A stretch of 64,000 bases of DNA from Pseudaestuariivita rosea. GTDB taxonomy: Bacteria; Pseudomonadota; Alphaproteobacteria; Rhodobacterales; Rhodobacteraceae. This document shows positions 44,516 through 53,803 of the stretch, piece by piece. A program made the translations under genes and the position numbers. The DNA is taken from the NCBI RefSeq assembly GCF_017592335.1, contig NZ_JACNMP010000013.1:1-64000 (forward strand), read 5' to 3'. Positions within the stretch are counted from its first letter, which is position 1. The number at the start of each line of letters is the position of its first letter. The notes under the pieces were generated by a model. It was not told the origin of the DNA. It did not search any database and saw only the letters and a list, made by a program, of their open reading frames with translations.

Positions 44516-45672
44516 TAGCGGCGCTCTCCTACGCCCAGTGGCGTGGCTGGTGTTTGGGATGGGATCCTGCCGTAAACCTCGGGCAGGGAACAAGTTTTCA
44601 GGTTCGGCAAGACCCGTTGTCCAAATGATTTGCACTCATCGATATGCGGATAACCCGAGAAGATAAAGGCGCGAATGCCCATCTTCTGGTACTCTTCGAT
44701 CTGTGTCATGATCTGATCGGTTGACCCCACCAGCGCCGCGCCGCATCCCGACCGTGCGCGCCCGACGCCCGTCCAAAGATGCGCTTCCACATATCCGAAC
44801 TTATCCGCCAGCTCGCGGGCCTTGGCCTGATGCGCAACGCCCAGACTGATGCTATCATGGGCACGGTCGCGGATCAGCTGGCCATATTCGTCATTCAGCT
44901 TGCTGACCAGATGTTCGGCGTATTCTTTGGCCTCGACCTCGGTATCGCGCACGATCATATGCACACGCAGACCGTAATCCAGTGTACGATTGTACCTTGT
45001 TGCAACCTCGTTCACGGCCTTCATACGTTCGGCCAATTGTTCCTTAGGCTCAGGCCACATCAGATAGACGTCGCAGTGCTGGCCGCACAGCTCCAACGCC
45101 GCAGGGGAATAGCCACCGAAATACAAAAGCGGACCGCCATTCTGCTGATAGGGACGGGCTGGGTCGGTATTTATACCTTTGAAATCATAGATTTCGCCGT
45201 TGTAGTTGATTTCATCCTGCGTCCAGGCCTGTTTCAAAATTTCAACGACTTCGCGGGACCGTTGATAGCGATAATTGCTTTCAGCCACCTCACCCGGAAA
45301 GTCGGAACTGATCACGTTCAGAGTCAGGCGACCTTTCAGCATATGATCCAGCGTGGCCACCGTGCGGGCCAGCATGATGGGCTGCATTTCACCGCAACGA
45401 ATTGCGGCCAACATGTTGATTTTGCTGGTCAAAGGGGCGCAACCGGCCACAAAGCTCAAGGTATCCTGACCCACCTGATAGGACGATGGGCAAAGTATAT
45501 TGCGAAACCCCTGTGCCTCGGCCTCAAGCAGAATATCGCGGCAATGGTCCCAACTTGACCGCAAAGCCCCATTGGGCACGCCCAGAAATTCATAGTCATC
45601 GGAACACAGCGCCGAAAACCACGATACCTCGGCCGCATTCAGGTCGGGTGACGTTATGGGCACAACGGTCAT
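44515..45672 (-). CDS. smoC: SsuD-type flavin-dependent sulfonate monooxygenase, candidate sulfoquinovose monooxygenase (SmoC-like)
   Basis: A luciferase-like monooxygenase of 385 residues. It shares the alkanesulfonate monooxygenase signatures LLYFGGYSPAALELCGQHCD, VYLMWPEPKEQL, GLRVHMIVRDTEVEA, LWTGVGRARSGCGAALVG and IFSGYPHIDECKSFGQ. Such enzymes use FMNH2 and O2 to cleave a C-S bond, releasing sulfite and an aldehyde. Coupling to an aldo-keto reductase and absence of an SsuABC importer favour sulfoquinovose over alkanesulfonates. It is first in the operon, divergent from the GntR gene. Confidence 0.78.
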   Translation of the reverse strand: MTVVPITSPDLNAAEVSWFSALCSDDYEFLGVPNGALRSSWDHCRDILLEAEAQGFRNILCPSSYQVGQDTLSFVAGCAPLTSKINMLAAIRCGEMQPIMLARTVATLDHMLKGRLTLNVISSDFPGEVAESNYRYQRSREVVEILKQAWTQDEINYNGEIYDFKGINTDPARPYQQNGGPLLYFGGYSPAALELCGQHCDVYLMWPEPKEQLAERMKAVNEVATRYNRTLDYGLRVHMIVRDTEVEAKEYAEHLVSKLNDEYGQLIRDRAHDSISLGVAHQAKARELADKFGYVEAHLWTGVGRARSGCGAALVGSTDQIMTQIEEYQKMGIRAFIFSGYPHIDECKSFGQRVLPNLKTCSLPEVYGRIPSQTPATPLGVGERR

Positions 45673-45717
45673 CGAATCTCCTCCCGGCTTCGATTTTTAC
45701 CTTGCGTAGCATCCACT

Positions 45718-45742
45718 TTGATATGCATCAATACTATATCAA
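45718..45742. promoter_or_regulatory. Operator-like palindromes between the monooxygenase and GntR genes
   Basis: TTGAT and ATCAA arms surround ATGC (45718-45731), and the first arm also pairs as TTGATAT with ATATCAA (45736-45742). The site lies midway in the 99-bp divergent region, suited to control of both directions by the adjacent GntR protein. Confidence 0.5.
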
Positions 45743-45771
45743 TTTTCGGCCGCGAGAGGGAGGCGTGCCCG

Positions 45772-46470
45772 ATGACCACTTCTTCAGCGTTGCCGAAGTA
45801 TCTGCAGATCAGCGAAATGCTGATCCGTGAAATCGCGGCAGGCCATCTGCCCGAGGGCACCCGGCTGCCGCCGGAACGTCAGATGGCAGAACAGCATGGT
45901 ATATCTGTCGGAACGCTGCGCAAGGCGCTTGGCGATCTTGAACAAAAGGGGCTTCTGCATCGTATTCAGGGATCTGGCAATTATATTACAGTTCAACCGG
46001 TTACGGATAGTATTTATTCTTTTTTCCGGCTCGAGCTGACCCAGGGCGGAGGTTTACCCACGGCCTGTGTGATCAGTGTCGACAGGTTGGTGAAACCGGT
46101 GGATTTGCCACATTTTGGCACCAGTGATGAGGCACATCGCATTCGTCGCCTGCGCAGTCTGAGTGGTGTGCCCGCGGCCCTTGAGGAAATCTGGCTGGAT
46201 GCCAGTTATGCCCGCAAGATTGACGCAGCGGACCTGCTTGAATCGCTTTATCTTTTCTATAAAGGCCAGCTTGGTTTGATCGTAACACAGGTCGAAGACC
46301 GCATTGGCGTGGCCCCCGTGCCCGATTGGGTGCCCGATAAGTTCGGCATGTCAGCTAATGCGCCTGCGGGCTTTATCGAACGTATCAGCCGATCCCAAAC
46401 CGGCCAGCCATGTGAATTTTCGCGCACCTGGTTCAACCCTGAAAAAGCGCGTTATATCAACCGCCTGTAA
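45772..46470 (+). CDS. GntR-family transcriptional regulator (HutC/UTRA type)
   Basis: The N-terminal winged helix (KYLQISEMLIREIAAGHLPE, RLPPERQMAEQHGISVGTLR and GLLHRIQGSGNYI) is followed by a UTRA effector domain (about 80-225), 232 residues in all. The start at 45772 (MTTSSALPKY) fits the family and lies downstream of the palindromic operator. It is divergent from the monooxygenase operon and 3 bp before the Gfo/Idh/MocA gene. It probably senses the sugar substrate and controls both directions. Confidence 0.88.
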   Translation: MTTSSALPKYLQISEMLIREIAAGHLPEGTRLPPERQMAEQHGISVGTLRKALGDLEQKGLLHRIQGSGNYITVQPVTDSIYSFFRLELTQGGGLPTACVISVDRLVKPVDLPHFGTSDEAHRIRRLRSLSGVPAALEEIWLDASYARKIDAADLLESLYLFYKGQLGLIVTQVEDRIGVAPVPDWVPDKFGMSANAPAGFIERISRSQTGQPCEFSRTWFNPEKARYINRL

Positions 46471-46473
46471 AAC

Positions 46474-47574
46474 ATGAGGACAGCAGTGAATACAGTCAGA
46501 TACGGCATCATCGGATGCGGGATGATGGGGCGAGAGCATATTCAGAACATCGCGCTTCTGGACGGGGCCAAGGTGTCGGTGGTCTATGATCCCGTCGTTG
46601 ATCTGGCGCAATCGGCGGCCGATCTGGCAGGGGGGGCAGCTGTGATGGGCACATTGGACGATCTGCTGGCCCATGACGCGCTGGATGCCTTGGTGATCGT
46701 CAGTCCAAATAATCTTCATGTCACGCAACTGCAGGCCATCGCGGATAAACGCCCGCTGCCGATCCTATGTGAAAAGCCACTTTATACCGATCCAACTGAT
46801 GCGCCTGTGTTGCAGGCCTTTGGTCAGACCTACCCCGCGCCGGTCTGGGTCGCGATGGAGTATCGCTATATGCCGCCCATCGCTGCACTGCTGACCGAGG
46901 CGGACCAGATCACCGGCGGGATCAAGATGCTGACGATCCGCGAACACCGCTTTCCGTTCCTGCAAAAGGTTGGCAACTGGAACCGCTTCAACGCGCAAAC
47001 AGGTGGGACTCTGGTCGAAAAATGCTGCCATTTCTTTGACCTGATGCGGCTGACACTTGGGTCCGAACCGGTACGTGTGATGGCCAGCGCCGGACAATCG
47101 GTGAACCATACGAATGAAGTCTATGACGGTCAGGTGCCCGACATCTGGGACAACGGCTATGTCATTGTCGATTTCGAAAACGGCGCCCGGGCGATGCTGG
47201 AATTATGCATGTTCGCCGAAGGATCTCGCTATCAGGAAGAAATCAGCGCCGTAGGGCCGAAAGGTAAGATCGAGGCGCTGGTGCCCGGTCCAACGCGCTT
47301 CTGGCCCGACAAACTGGGCGCACCGCCCGTGCCGAAACTGATCGTCAGCCCCCGCAGCCCCAAAGGCCCCGAGGTGCGCGAAATTCGCGTCGATCCAAAT
47401 CTGCTTGAGGCAGGGGATCATAATGGATCGACCTTTTATCAGCACCTGCGTTTCCTTGATGTCGTGCGCGGACAGTGCAGGGTGGAAGTCACCCTGGACG
47501 ATGGCGCCAAAGCGGTTGCCATGGGTCTGGCTGCGCAACAATCCGCGATCGAGCGCCGGGTGATTGAGTTGTAA
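46474..47574 (+). CDS. Gfo/Idh/MocA-family protein, possible sugar dehydrogenase or NAD-dependent glycosidase
   Basis: A 366-residue protein with a Rossmann NAD(P) motif (YGIIGCGMMGREHI, about 10-23), the catalytic lysine Lys101 in LCEKPLYTD, and the C-terminal GGTLVEKCCHFFDLMRL with the family's Asp/His region. It is expressed with the GntR regulator. In some sulfoquinovose loci a Gfo/Idh/MocA protein is an NAD-dependent sulfoquinovosidase (GH188); that would fit here, because no GH31 sulfoquinovosidase is present. A simple sugar dehydrogenase is equally possible. Its last 125 bases are repeated at 52619. Confidence 0.75.
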   Translation: MRTAVNTVRYGIIGCGMMGREHIQNIALLDGAKVSVVYDPVVDLAQSAADLAGGAAVMGTLDDLLAHDALDALVIVSPNNLHVTQLQAIADKRPLPILCEKPLYTDPTDAPVLQAFGQTYPAPVWVAMEYRYMPPIAALLTEADQITGGIKMLTIREHRFPFLQKVGNWNRFNAQTGGTLVEKCCHFFDLMRLTLGSEPVRVMASAGQSVNHTNEVYDGQVPDIWDNGYVIVDFENGARAMLELCMFAEGSRYQEEISAVGPKGKIEALVPGPTRFWPDKLGAPPVPKLIVSPRSPKGPEVREIRVDPNLLEAGDHNGSTFYQHLRFLDVVRGQCRVEVTLDDGAKAVAMGLAAQQSAIERRVIEL

Positions 47575-47754
47575 GTCATTACTGCCTCGGTCATACTTTA
47601 GTATACGTTCTTAATGGATCGGCATTGCTTGCCATATCAGGCTTGTGAAAAAATTCGGGGTCTCAATGAATAATCGTATTAAGAAAACCTTATTATCGCT
47701 CTCTGCTATTTTCATAATGTCCCATGCACAGGCCGAAACTTCGGTGCCTGTCTA
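47450..47754. repeat. 305-bp direct repeat, copy 1
   Basis: It covers the 3' end of the Gfo/Idh/MocA gene, the spacer and the signal-peptide start of a secreted-protein gene. Compared with copy 2 (52619-52921) I count about seven substitutions and one two-base indel. The copies are in direct orientation 5.17 kb apart and enclose ccrM, rnhB and parE. Confidence 0.95.
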
Positions 47755-47755
47755 A
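47666..47755 (+). pseudogene. Secreted-protein gene, truncated: signal peptide only
   Basis: ATG 47666 begins MNNRIKKTLLSLSAIFIMSH, then AQAETSVPV and a stop. It is an in-frame signal peptide plus the first residues of the protein whose body lies at 52893-53786. Sequence after the repeat boundary at 47754 is unrelated, so the gene was cut by the rearrangement. Confidence 0.7.
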
Positions 47756-47761
47756 AAAACT

Positions 47762-48043
47762 ATGCCAATTATCAACGATTTCAGGAAAGACGATATCCTG
47801 AGCTACCGAGACGAATTTGCTTATCTGTTTGGTTTGATTGTGCGGCGGATTTACCGTGAACCAATCACTTTGCACTGTAATTTCCACATAGGCTAATACG
47901 ATCTGCGCGTGGCGCAGGCGATTGCGGCTCGGGTGGCCGATGCAGGGCGCATTCTGGAAATTCCGTCGATTGAGTTTGGCGAAGACTACGACTCGCGCCT
48001 TGTCGAACATATGTTGGCCTCGGTCGCGGAGCGGCGAGATTGA
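47762..48043 (+). pseudogene. Unidentified coding remnant with an internal stop
   Basis: One frame reads from MPIINDFRKDDILSYRDEFA to CNFHIG, meets TAA at 47894-47896, then continues YDLRVAQAIAARVADAGRIL and EIPSIEFGEDYDSRLVEHML to a TGA at 48043. Composition of the second half is strongly gene-like (GC-rich third positions). I do not recognise the protein. It may be one interrupted gene or two unrelated pieces. Confidence 0.3.
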
Positions 48044-48279
48044 GTAAGCAAACGCCAATGATTCGAGATCGCCTGCGAACAACTGCATACTCCGGGAGGA
48101 TAGGGACGCGTTAAATTGAAGCCGGAGCAGAAAATAATGAAATTCGCCTGCTTAGCGAGCAGGGGGTAATTATACCAAGAAAAAACCCCGCCGTACGAAG
48201 CGGCGGGGTAAGTGAGTGCCATGTGTTTGGCCACAGGCACCGGCGGTAACCTTGATTACGAACTCGTAACAGGAGAAAT
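48044..48279. other. Intergenic stretch after ccrM
   Basis: Apart from the ccrM terminator at 48178-48208, nothing recognisable is seen between the coding remnant and the ccrM stop. Confidence 0.5.
48178..48208 (-). terminator. Rho-independent terminator of ccrM
   Basis: Read on the minus strand, CCCCGCCG and CGGCGGGG form a stem with a 7-base loop (CTTCGTA), followed by six to eight T residues. It lies about 70 bp after the ccrM stop. Confidence 0.85.
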
Positions 48280-49484
<1,205 letters not shown>

Positions 49485-49486
<2 letters not shown>

Positions 49487-50117
49487 AATGACTTGCAATT
49501 TTTGCTTGATACAAGATATTGTGGACGGGCTTGAACGAACGTCTATGAACGGGGGTGACCCCAAGATTTTGAAGCGCGTCCAGATGCGCTTTTGTTGGGT
49601 ATCCTGCGTTTTTTTCCCATCCATAGCCGGGGTGCTGTTGCGCTAAATCCACCATCAGTTTGTCGCGATACTGCTTGGCGACAATCGAAGCGGCGGCAAT
49701 CGATAGTGATTTGCTGTCCCCTTTTACGATTGCTTCGGTCGAAATGGTCAGTCCGCGCGGGATCATATTGCCGTCAATCAGAACATAATCCGGTGGAATG
49801 GATAACGCGGCAATGGCACGTTCCATGGCCAGATGCGACGCGCGTAGAATATTGATCTGGTCGATCTCGGCGACACTGGCCTGGCCAATACCGATGTCGC
49901 CTTTGTCTTCAATCAGCGTTTTCAAAGCAGCGCGTTGTTTCGCGGTCAGTTTCTTGCTGTCATCCAAGCCTTTGGGCAGATCGTCTGGGTTCAGCCAGAC
50001 GGCAGCGGCCACAACCGGCCCTGCCAGCGGGCCACGACCGACCTCGTCAACGCCAACAATGCGCCGAAAGCCATTTTTGCAGGCATCTTGTTCAAAACTG
50101 AAGTTGGGGCCGGTCAT
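49485..50117 (-). CDS. rnhB: Ribonuclease HII
   Basis: It removes RNA primers and single ribonucleotides from DNA-RNA hybrids. The 210-residue protein has the active site Asp24-Glu25 in GVDEVGRGPLAGPVVAAAV, further acidic residues in YVLIDGN, and KGDSKSLSIAAASIVAKQYR, all typical of RNase HII. The start at 50117 (MTGPNFSFEQDAC) fits the family; an earlier ATG adds 14 residues. It lies upstream of ccrM, an arrangement widespread in alphaproteobacteria, and divergent from parE. Confidence 0.95.
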
Positions 50118-50235
50118 GATCGCGTGATATGCGGGATGATGTGGCCACGGCAAGCACATTCCTTGTGGTTCCTATTGCCGATATGATGTGGTCTAGGGTA
50201 GGTTGCTGACAAAACCTAGAGAATATGAGCAGCCC

Positions 50236-52197
50236 ATGGCCAATGATTTCTTCTCCGCGCAGCCGGAGTCTCAGGATTACAACGCATCCTCAATCGAGGT
50301 GCTTGAAGGGCTGGAGCCCGTGCGCAAGCGACCCGGCATGTATATTGGTGGCACGGATGAACGTGCGCTGCATCATATGGTGGCCGAGGTGCTGGACAAC
50401 TCGATGGACGAGGCCGTCGCGGGCCACGCCAACCGGATCGAGGTTGAGCTGCACGATGACTATGCGATCACGATCCGCGACAACGGTCGCGGCATTCCGA
50501 TTGATCCGCATCCGAAATTTCCCGACAAATCCGCGCTTGAAGTGATCTTGTGCACGCTGCACGCGGGCGGGAAGTTCAGCGGCAAGGCTTATCAGACATC
50601 AGGGGGGCTACACGGGGTAGGGGCATCGGTCGTCAACGCGCTGTCAGACAGTATGACGGTTCAGGTCGCCCGCAACAAGGAACTGTACGAACAGCGGTTT
50701 TCCCGCGGTGTGCCCCTTGGGCCTATCGAAAAGATCGGTCAAGCGCCAAATCGGCGCGGCACGACAGTGACATTCCATGCCGATCCTGAAATCTTCGGGC
50801 AGCACCGGTTCAAGCCTGCGCGTCTGTTCAAATCGATCCGGTCCAAGGCCTATCTGTTTTCGGGTGTCGAAATCCGTTGGAAATCCGCGATCAGCGATGG
50901 TGAAACCCCACAAGAGGCCACATTCCACTTCCCTGGTGGTCTGTCGGACTATCTGTCGGAAACGCTTGGCAACGCCACGGCTTATGCCGACGCGCCTTTT
51001 GCAGGAAAGGTCGAGTTTCAGGAAAAATTCGGCGAACCGGGGTCAGTCGAATGGGCGATCAATTGGACGCCTGCACGCGATGGTTTTATCCAATCCTATT
51101 GTAACACAGTCCCGACGCCCGAAGGCGGCACCCATGTCACGGGCTTCTGGGCTGCGATCCTGAAGGGCATTCGTGCCTATGGGGAACGCATCAGCAATAA
51201 AAAAGCAAGCCTGATCACGCGCGACGATCTGATAACGGGGGGATGCGCACTGGTCAGTTGCTTTATCCGCGACCCGGCCTTTGTGGGCCAGACCAAGGAC
51301 CGTTTGTCGACCGAGGCTGCGCATAAAATGTGCGAAGCTGCCGTGCGCGACCGGTTCGACACCTGGCTGGCCGCCGATACGAAATCAGCCGGTGCGATCC
51401 TTGATTTTCTGATTATCCGCGCCGAAGAGCGCCTGCGCCGCAAGCAGGAAAAAGAAACAGCACGTAAGTCGGCCACCAAGAAACTGCGCCTTCCGGGCAA
51501 GCTGACCGATTGTTCCGCCACATCGCGTGAAGGCACGGAATTGTTCATCGTCGAAGGCGACAGCGCCGGTGGATCGGCCAAGATGGCAAGGGATCGCAAA
51601 ACACAGGCGCTGCTGCCTTTGCGTGGCAAAATCCTGAACGTGTTGGGGGCGGCGTCGAACAAGCTGTCGACAAATAACGAGATCAGCGATCTGACCCAGG
51701 CGCTTGGTGTGGGGCTTGGCAGCCGGTTCAACGTCGACGATCTGCGCTATGACAAGATCATCATCATGACCGATGCCGATGTTGATGGCGCCCATATCGC
51801 GTCGCTTCTGATGACGTTTTTCTTTACCCAAATGCGCCCGATGATCGACAAGGGGCACCTGTATCTGGCCTGTCCGCCGCTGTTCCGCGTCACCCAAGGC
51901 TCACGCCGCGCCTATTGCCTTGACGAAGCTGAACGGGATGAGGTTTTGGCGAAAGGGTTGGGCGGCAACGCGAAAATGCAGGTCAGCCGGTTCAAGGGGC
52001 TGGGGGAAATGGACGCAAAGGATCTGAAAGAAACCACGATGGACCCCGCCACCCGCAAACTGATCCGCGTCAGCATTGACGAAGACGAACCCGGCGAAAC
52101 CAGCGACCTTGTCGAACGCCTGATGGGCAAAAAGCCTGAGCTGCGGTTCCAATATATCCAGGAAAACGCGAAGTTCGTTGAGGAATTGGATGTGTGA
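50236..52197 (+). CDS. parE: DNA topoisomerase IV subunit B
   Basis: The ATPase subunit of the decatenating topoisomerase, 653 residues. The GHKL fold (EVLDNSMDEAVAGHANRIEV, IRDNGRGIPIDPH and TSGGLHGVGASVVNALS) is followed by the transducer, the TOPRIM domain (FIVEGDSAGGSAKMARDRKT and MTDADVDGAHI) and the C-terminal PLYLACPPLFRV-like region. It lacks the long insertion of some GyrB proteins and fits ParE. The start at 50236 (MANDFFSAQPESQDYN) is preferred over an in-frame ATG 33 bases earlier. Confidence 0.95.
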   Translation: MANDFFSAQPESQDYNASSIEVLEGLEPVRKRPGMYIGGTDERALHHMVAEVLDNSMDEAVAGHANRIEVELHDDYAITIRDNGRGIPIDPHPKFPDKSALEVILCTLHAGGKFSGKAYQTSGGLHGVGASVVNALSDSMTVQVARNKELYEQRFSRGVPLGPIEKIGQAPNRRGTTVTFHADPEIFGQHRFKPARLFKSIRSKAYLFSGVEIRWKSAISDGETPQEATFHFPGGLSDYLSETLGNATAYADAPFAGKVEFQEKFGEPGSVEWAINWTPARDGFIQSYCNTVPTPEGGTHVTGFWAAILKGIRAYGERISNKKASLITRDDLITGGCALVSCFIRDPAFVGQTKDRLSTEAAHKMCEAAVRDRFDTWLAADTKSAGAILDFLIIRAEERLRRKQEKETARKSATKKLRLPGKLTDCSATSREGTELFIVEGDSAGGSAKMARDRKTQALLPLRGKILNVLGAASNKLSTNNEISDLTQALGVGLGSRFNVDDLRYDKIIIMTDADVDGAHIASLLMTFFFTQMRPMIDKGHLYLACPPLFRVTQGSRRAYCLDEAERDEVLAKGLGGNAKMQVSRFKGLGEMDAKDLKETTMDPATRKLIRVSIDEDEPGETSDLVERLMGKKPELRFQYIQENAKFVEELDV

Positions 52198-52451
52198 TGC
52201 ACTCTCAGCGAAACTGTACGGGGTAATTGTCAAAACTATTGCAAATGGTGCCCCCAGCATAGCAAAGAAGTCGCACATGAATGATTTCCGCGGTTCTGAC
52301 TAAGTCTCAATATCCATTCTAAAAATCTTCTCTGACATTCATTCGGCTTGGATGACGCAACGGGCCATTTGCGTGGTAACTTGTGAAGCATGATATGGAT
52401 TTGGTTGATCCTCGTTCCGTCGATGGTCCGGAATTATGTAGCAGAGTTTAC
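52198..52451. other. Intergenic stretch after parE
   Basis: No gene or clear terminator is visible. The sequence is AT-richer than parE and runs into the IS3 remnant that begins at about 52452. Confidence 0.4.
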
Positions 52452-52618
52452 TGTCTTGGCCCCCTAAACCTGTGCCAAAATTTGCTTAGTTTTTGGTGAT
52501 AGTATTGATGGCGTGGAAACGTTATTCGGACGAAGATATTCTGCGGCTTTTGCGTGAGATTGAACGGCGCCCATGTCGGGTTCTGGGCGTGGCCCTAAGC
52601 ACCTTGCAATACAAAGCG
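52452..52618 (+). pseudogene. IS3-family remnant with OrfA head fused to OrfB head
   Basis: ATG 52508 opens MAWKRYSDEDILRLLREIE, the OrfA N-terminus. It continues in frame into RRPCRVLGVALSTLQYKA, which resembles the N-terminal CRVLG-x-x-RST segment of OrfB. The rest of OrfA is therefore deleted. The frame is then cut by the 305-bp repeat at 52619. A possible terminal repeat TGTCTTGGCCCCCTAAACC starts at 52452. The fragment marks the right border of the rearranged ccrM-rnhB-parE block. Confidence 0.55.
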
Positions 52619-52921
52619 GTTTCCTTGATGTCGTGCGCGGACAGTGCAGGGTGGAAGTCACCCTGGACGATGGCGCCAAAGCGGTTGCCATGGGTCTGGC
52701 TGCGCAACAATCCGCGATTGAGCGCCGGGTGATTGAGTTGTAAGTCATTACTGACTCGGTCATACTTTAGTATACTTTCTTAATGGATCGGCATTGCTTG
52801 CCATATCAGGCTTGTGAAAAAAATCGGGGTCTCAATGAATAATCATATTAACAAAACCTTATTATCGCTCTCTGCCATTTTCATAATGTCCCATGCACAG
52901 GCAAACTTCGGTGCCTGTCTA
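52619..52921. repeat. 305-bp direct repeat, copy 2 (303 bp)
   Basis: It is about 97 percent identical to 47450-47754. It holds an orphaned 3' end of the Gfo/Idh/MocA gene (last 41 codons and stop) followed by the secreted-protein start. A two-base deletion relative to copy 1 falls after position 52902. Confidence 0.95.
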
Positions 52922-53786
52922 CAAAGATTATAACGGAAATCTGTTCTATGCACCCTATGAGATCATTCCAGATCATCCGCAGTGCAATGGCCCTGATAAG
53001 ATAGCATTCCGCGCGCAGTTAACGGCCGAGGATGTCAATTTTCGGATTTATGACGTGGAAACACGTGACTTTGTCACTATCGCGCGGGGCAAAGACCCCA
53101 GCTACGTTCAGTCTAATTTCAAAAGATGTTTTCAAATTTTGCGCCGTGGCAGCGAGCATATGCGGATTGAAATTCCGTGCTCGGATGGTCAGACACGCCC
53201 ACGTGTCCCGGCATTGCAAAAAATCATGGAAAACGAATCCAGCTTTGGCCTCAAGGGCGAGATCACGGTCTGTAAAACATTGCACGACTTAACGATACTG
53301 GACTCAAATTGGCAAACGGCAATTGTAACGAGCGAGAAGCGCACAACCGAAGAAGGGACTTTTGCTGAAGTGCCTGACGATTGGACGGCGCACCCCCAAT
53401 ACAATCGAAACTTAGATGGACAAGACATCGCCACACCCGATAACACCCCCATACTGAACATTCCAATTTGGTCGACGCTACACTATTTGGACCTTGACGT
53501 TCCGACATGGGCAACTCTTTATTACAATCCTGCCAACTTCAAGATGAGTTATCAGTCTTCAGAGGTAGGATATACTGCAGCACAGTTTCGCGCGACGTTG
53601 TCATGCATACCAGTTTATATTCAAGACAGTCCAACTGCGATAATGTTCGCCGATGCAACAATCTTTTTCAATTTAACGCCTGATACACCACAGACCTGTA
53701 CATCAAAAACATGCGAGGGATTACGGCCTCCGCGTCCTCAAACACCATATGGTTTTGGTGAACGCTGTTTTCCCAAACTAAATTAA
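52835..53786 (+). pseudogene. Secreted Cys-rich protein gene with a signal-peptide frameshift
   Basis: ATG 52835 starts a signal peptide (MNNHINKTLLSLSAIFIMSH, AQA) that, after a two-base deletion near 52902, ends at a stop 31 residues in. The body continues in another frame as 297 residues from ATG 52893 (MHRQTSVPVYKDYNGNLFYA). It contains about ten cysteines, for example CTSKTCEGLRPP, as expected of an exported protein with disulfides. Copy 1 keeps the undamaged junction (AQAETSVPV), which shows the original frame. No family is recognised. A sequencing error is the alternative explanation. Confidence 0.65.
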
Positions 53787-53803
53787 ATCAGGAAACAGTA
53801 ATA

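Noticed and set aside
43101-45672. Reading the monooxygenase and flavin reductase as RutA/RutF (uracil monooxygenase pathway)
   Set aside because: The monooxygenase has SsuD-type signatures, no rutB-E genes are present, and an aldo-keto reductase is coupled instead. Pyrimidine use is covered by the reductive genes at 26-37 kb.
44515-45672. Plain alkanesulfonate monooxygenase (ssuD) with its importer
   Set aside because: No ssuA, ssuB or ssuC genes are nearby; coupling to an aldo-keto reductase and TRAP genes fits a sugar sulfonate better. It remains the main alternative.
47693-48088. 131-residue minus-strand frame
   Set aside because: It crosses the repeat border and the in-frame signal peptide of the plus strand; composition favours the plus strand.
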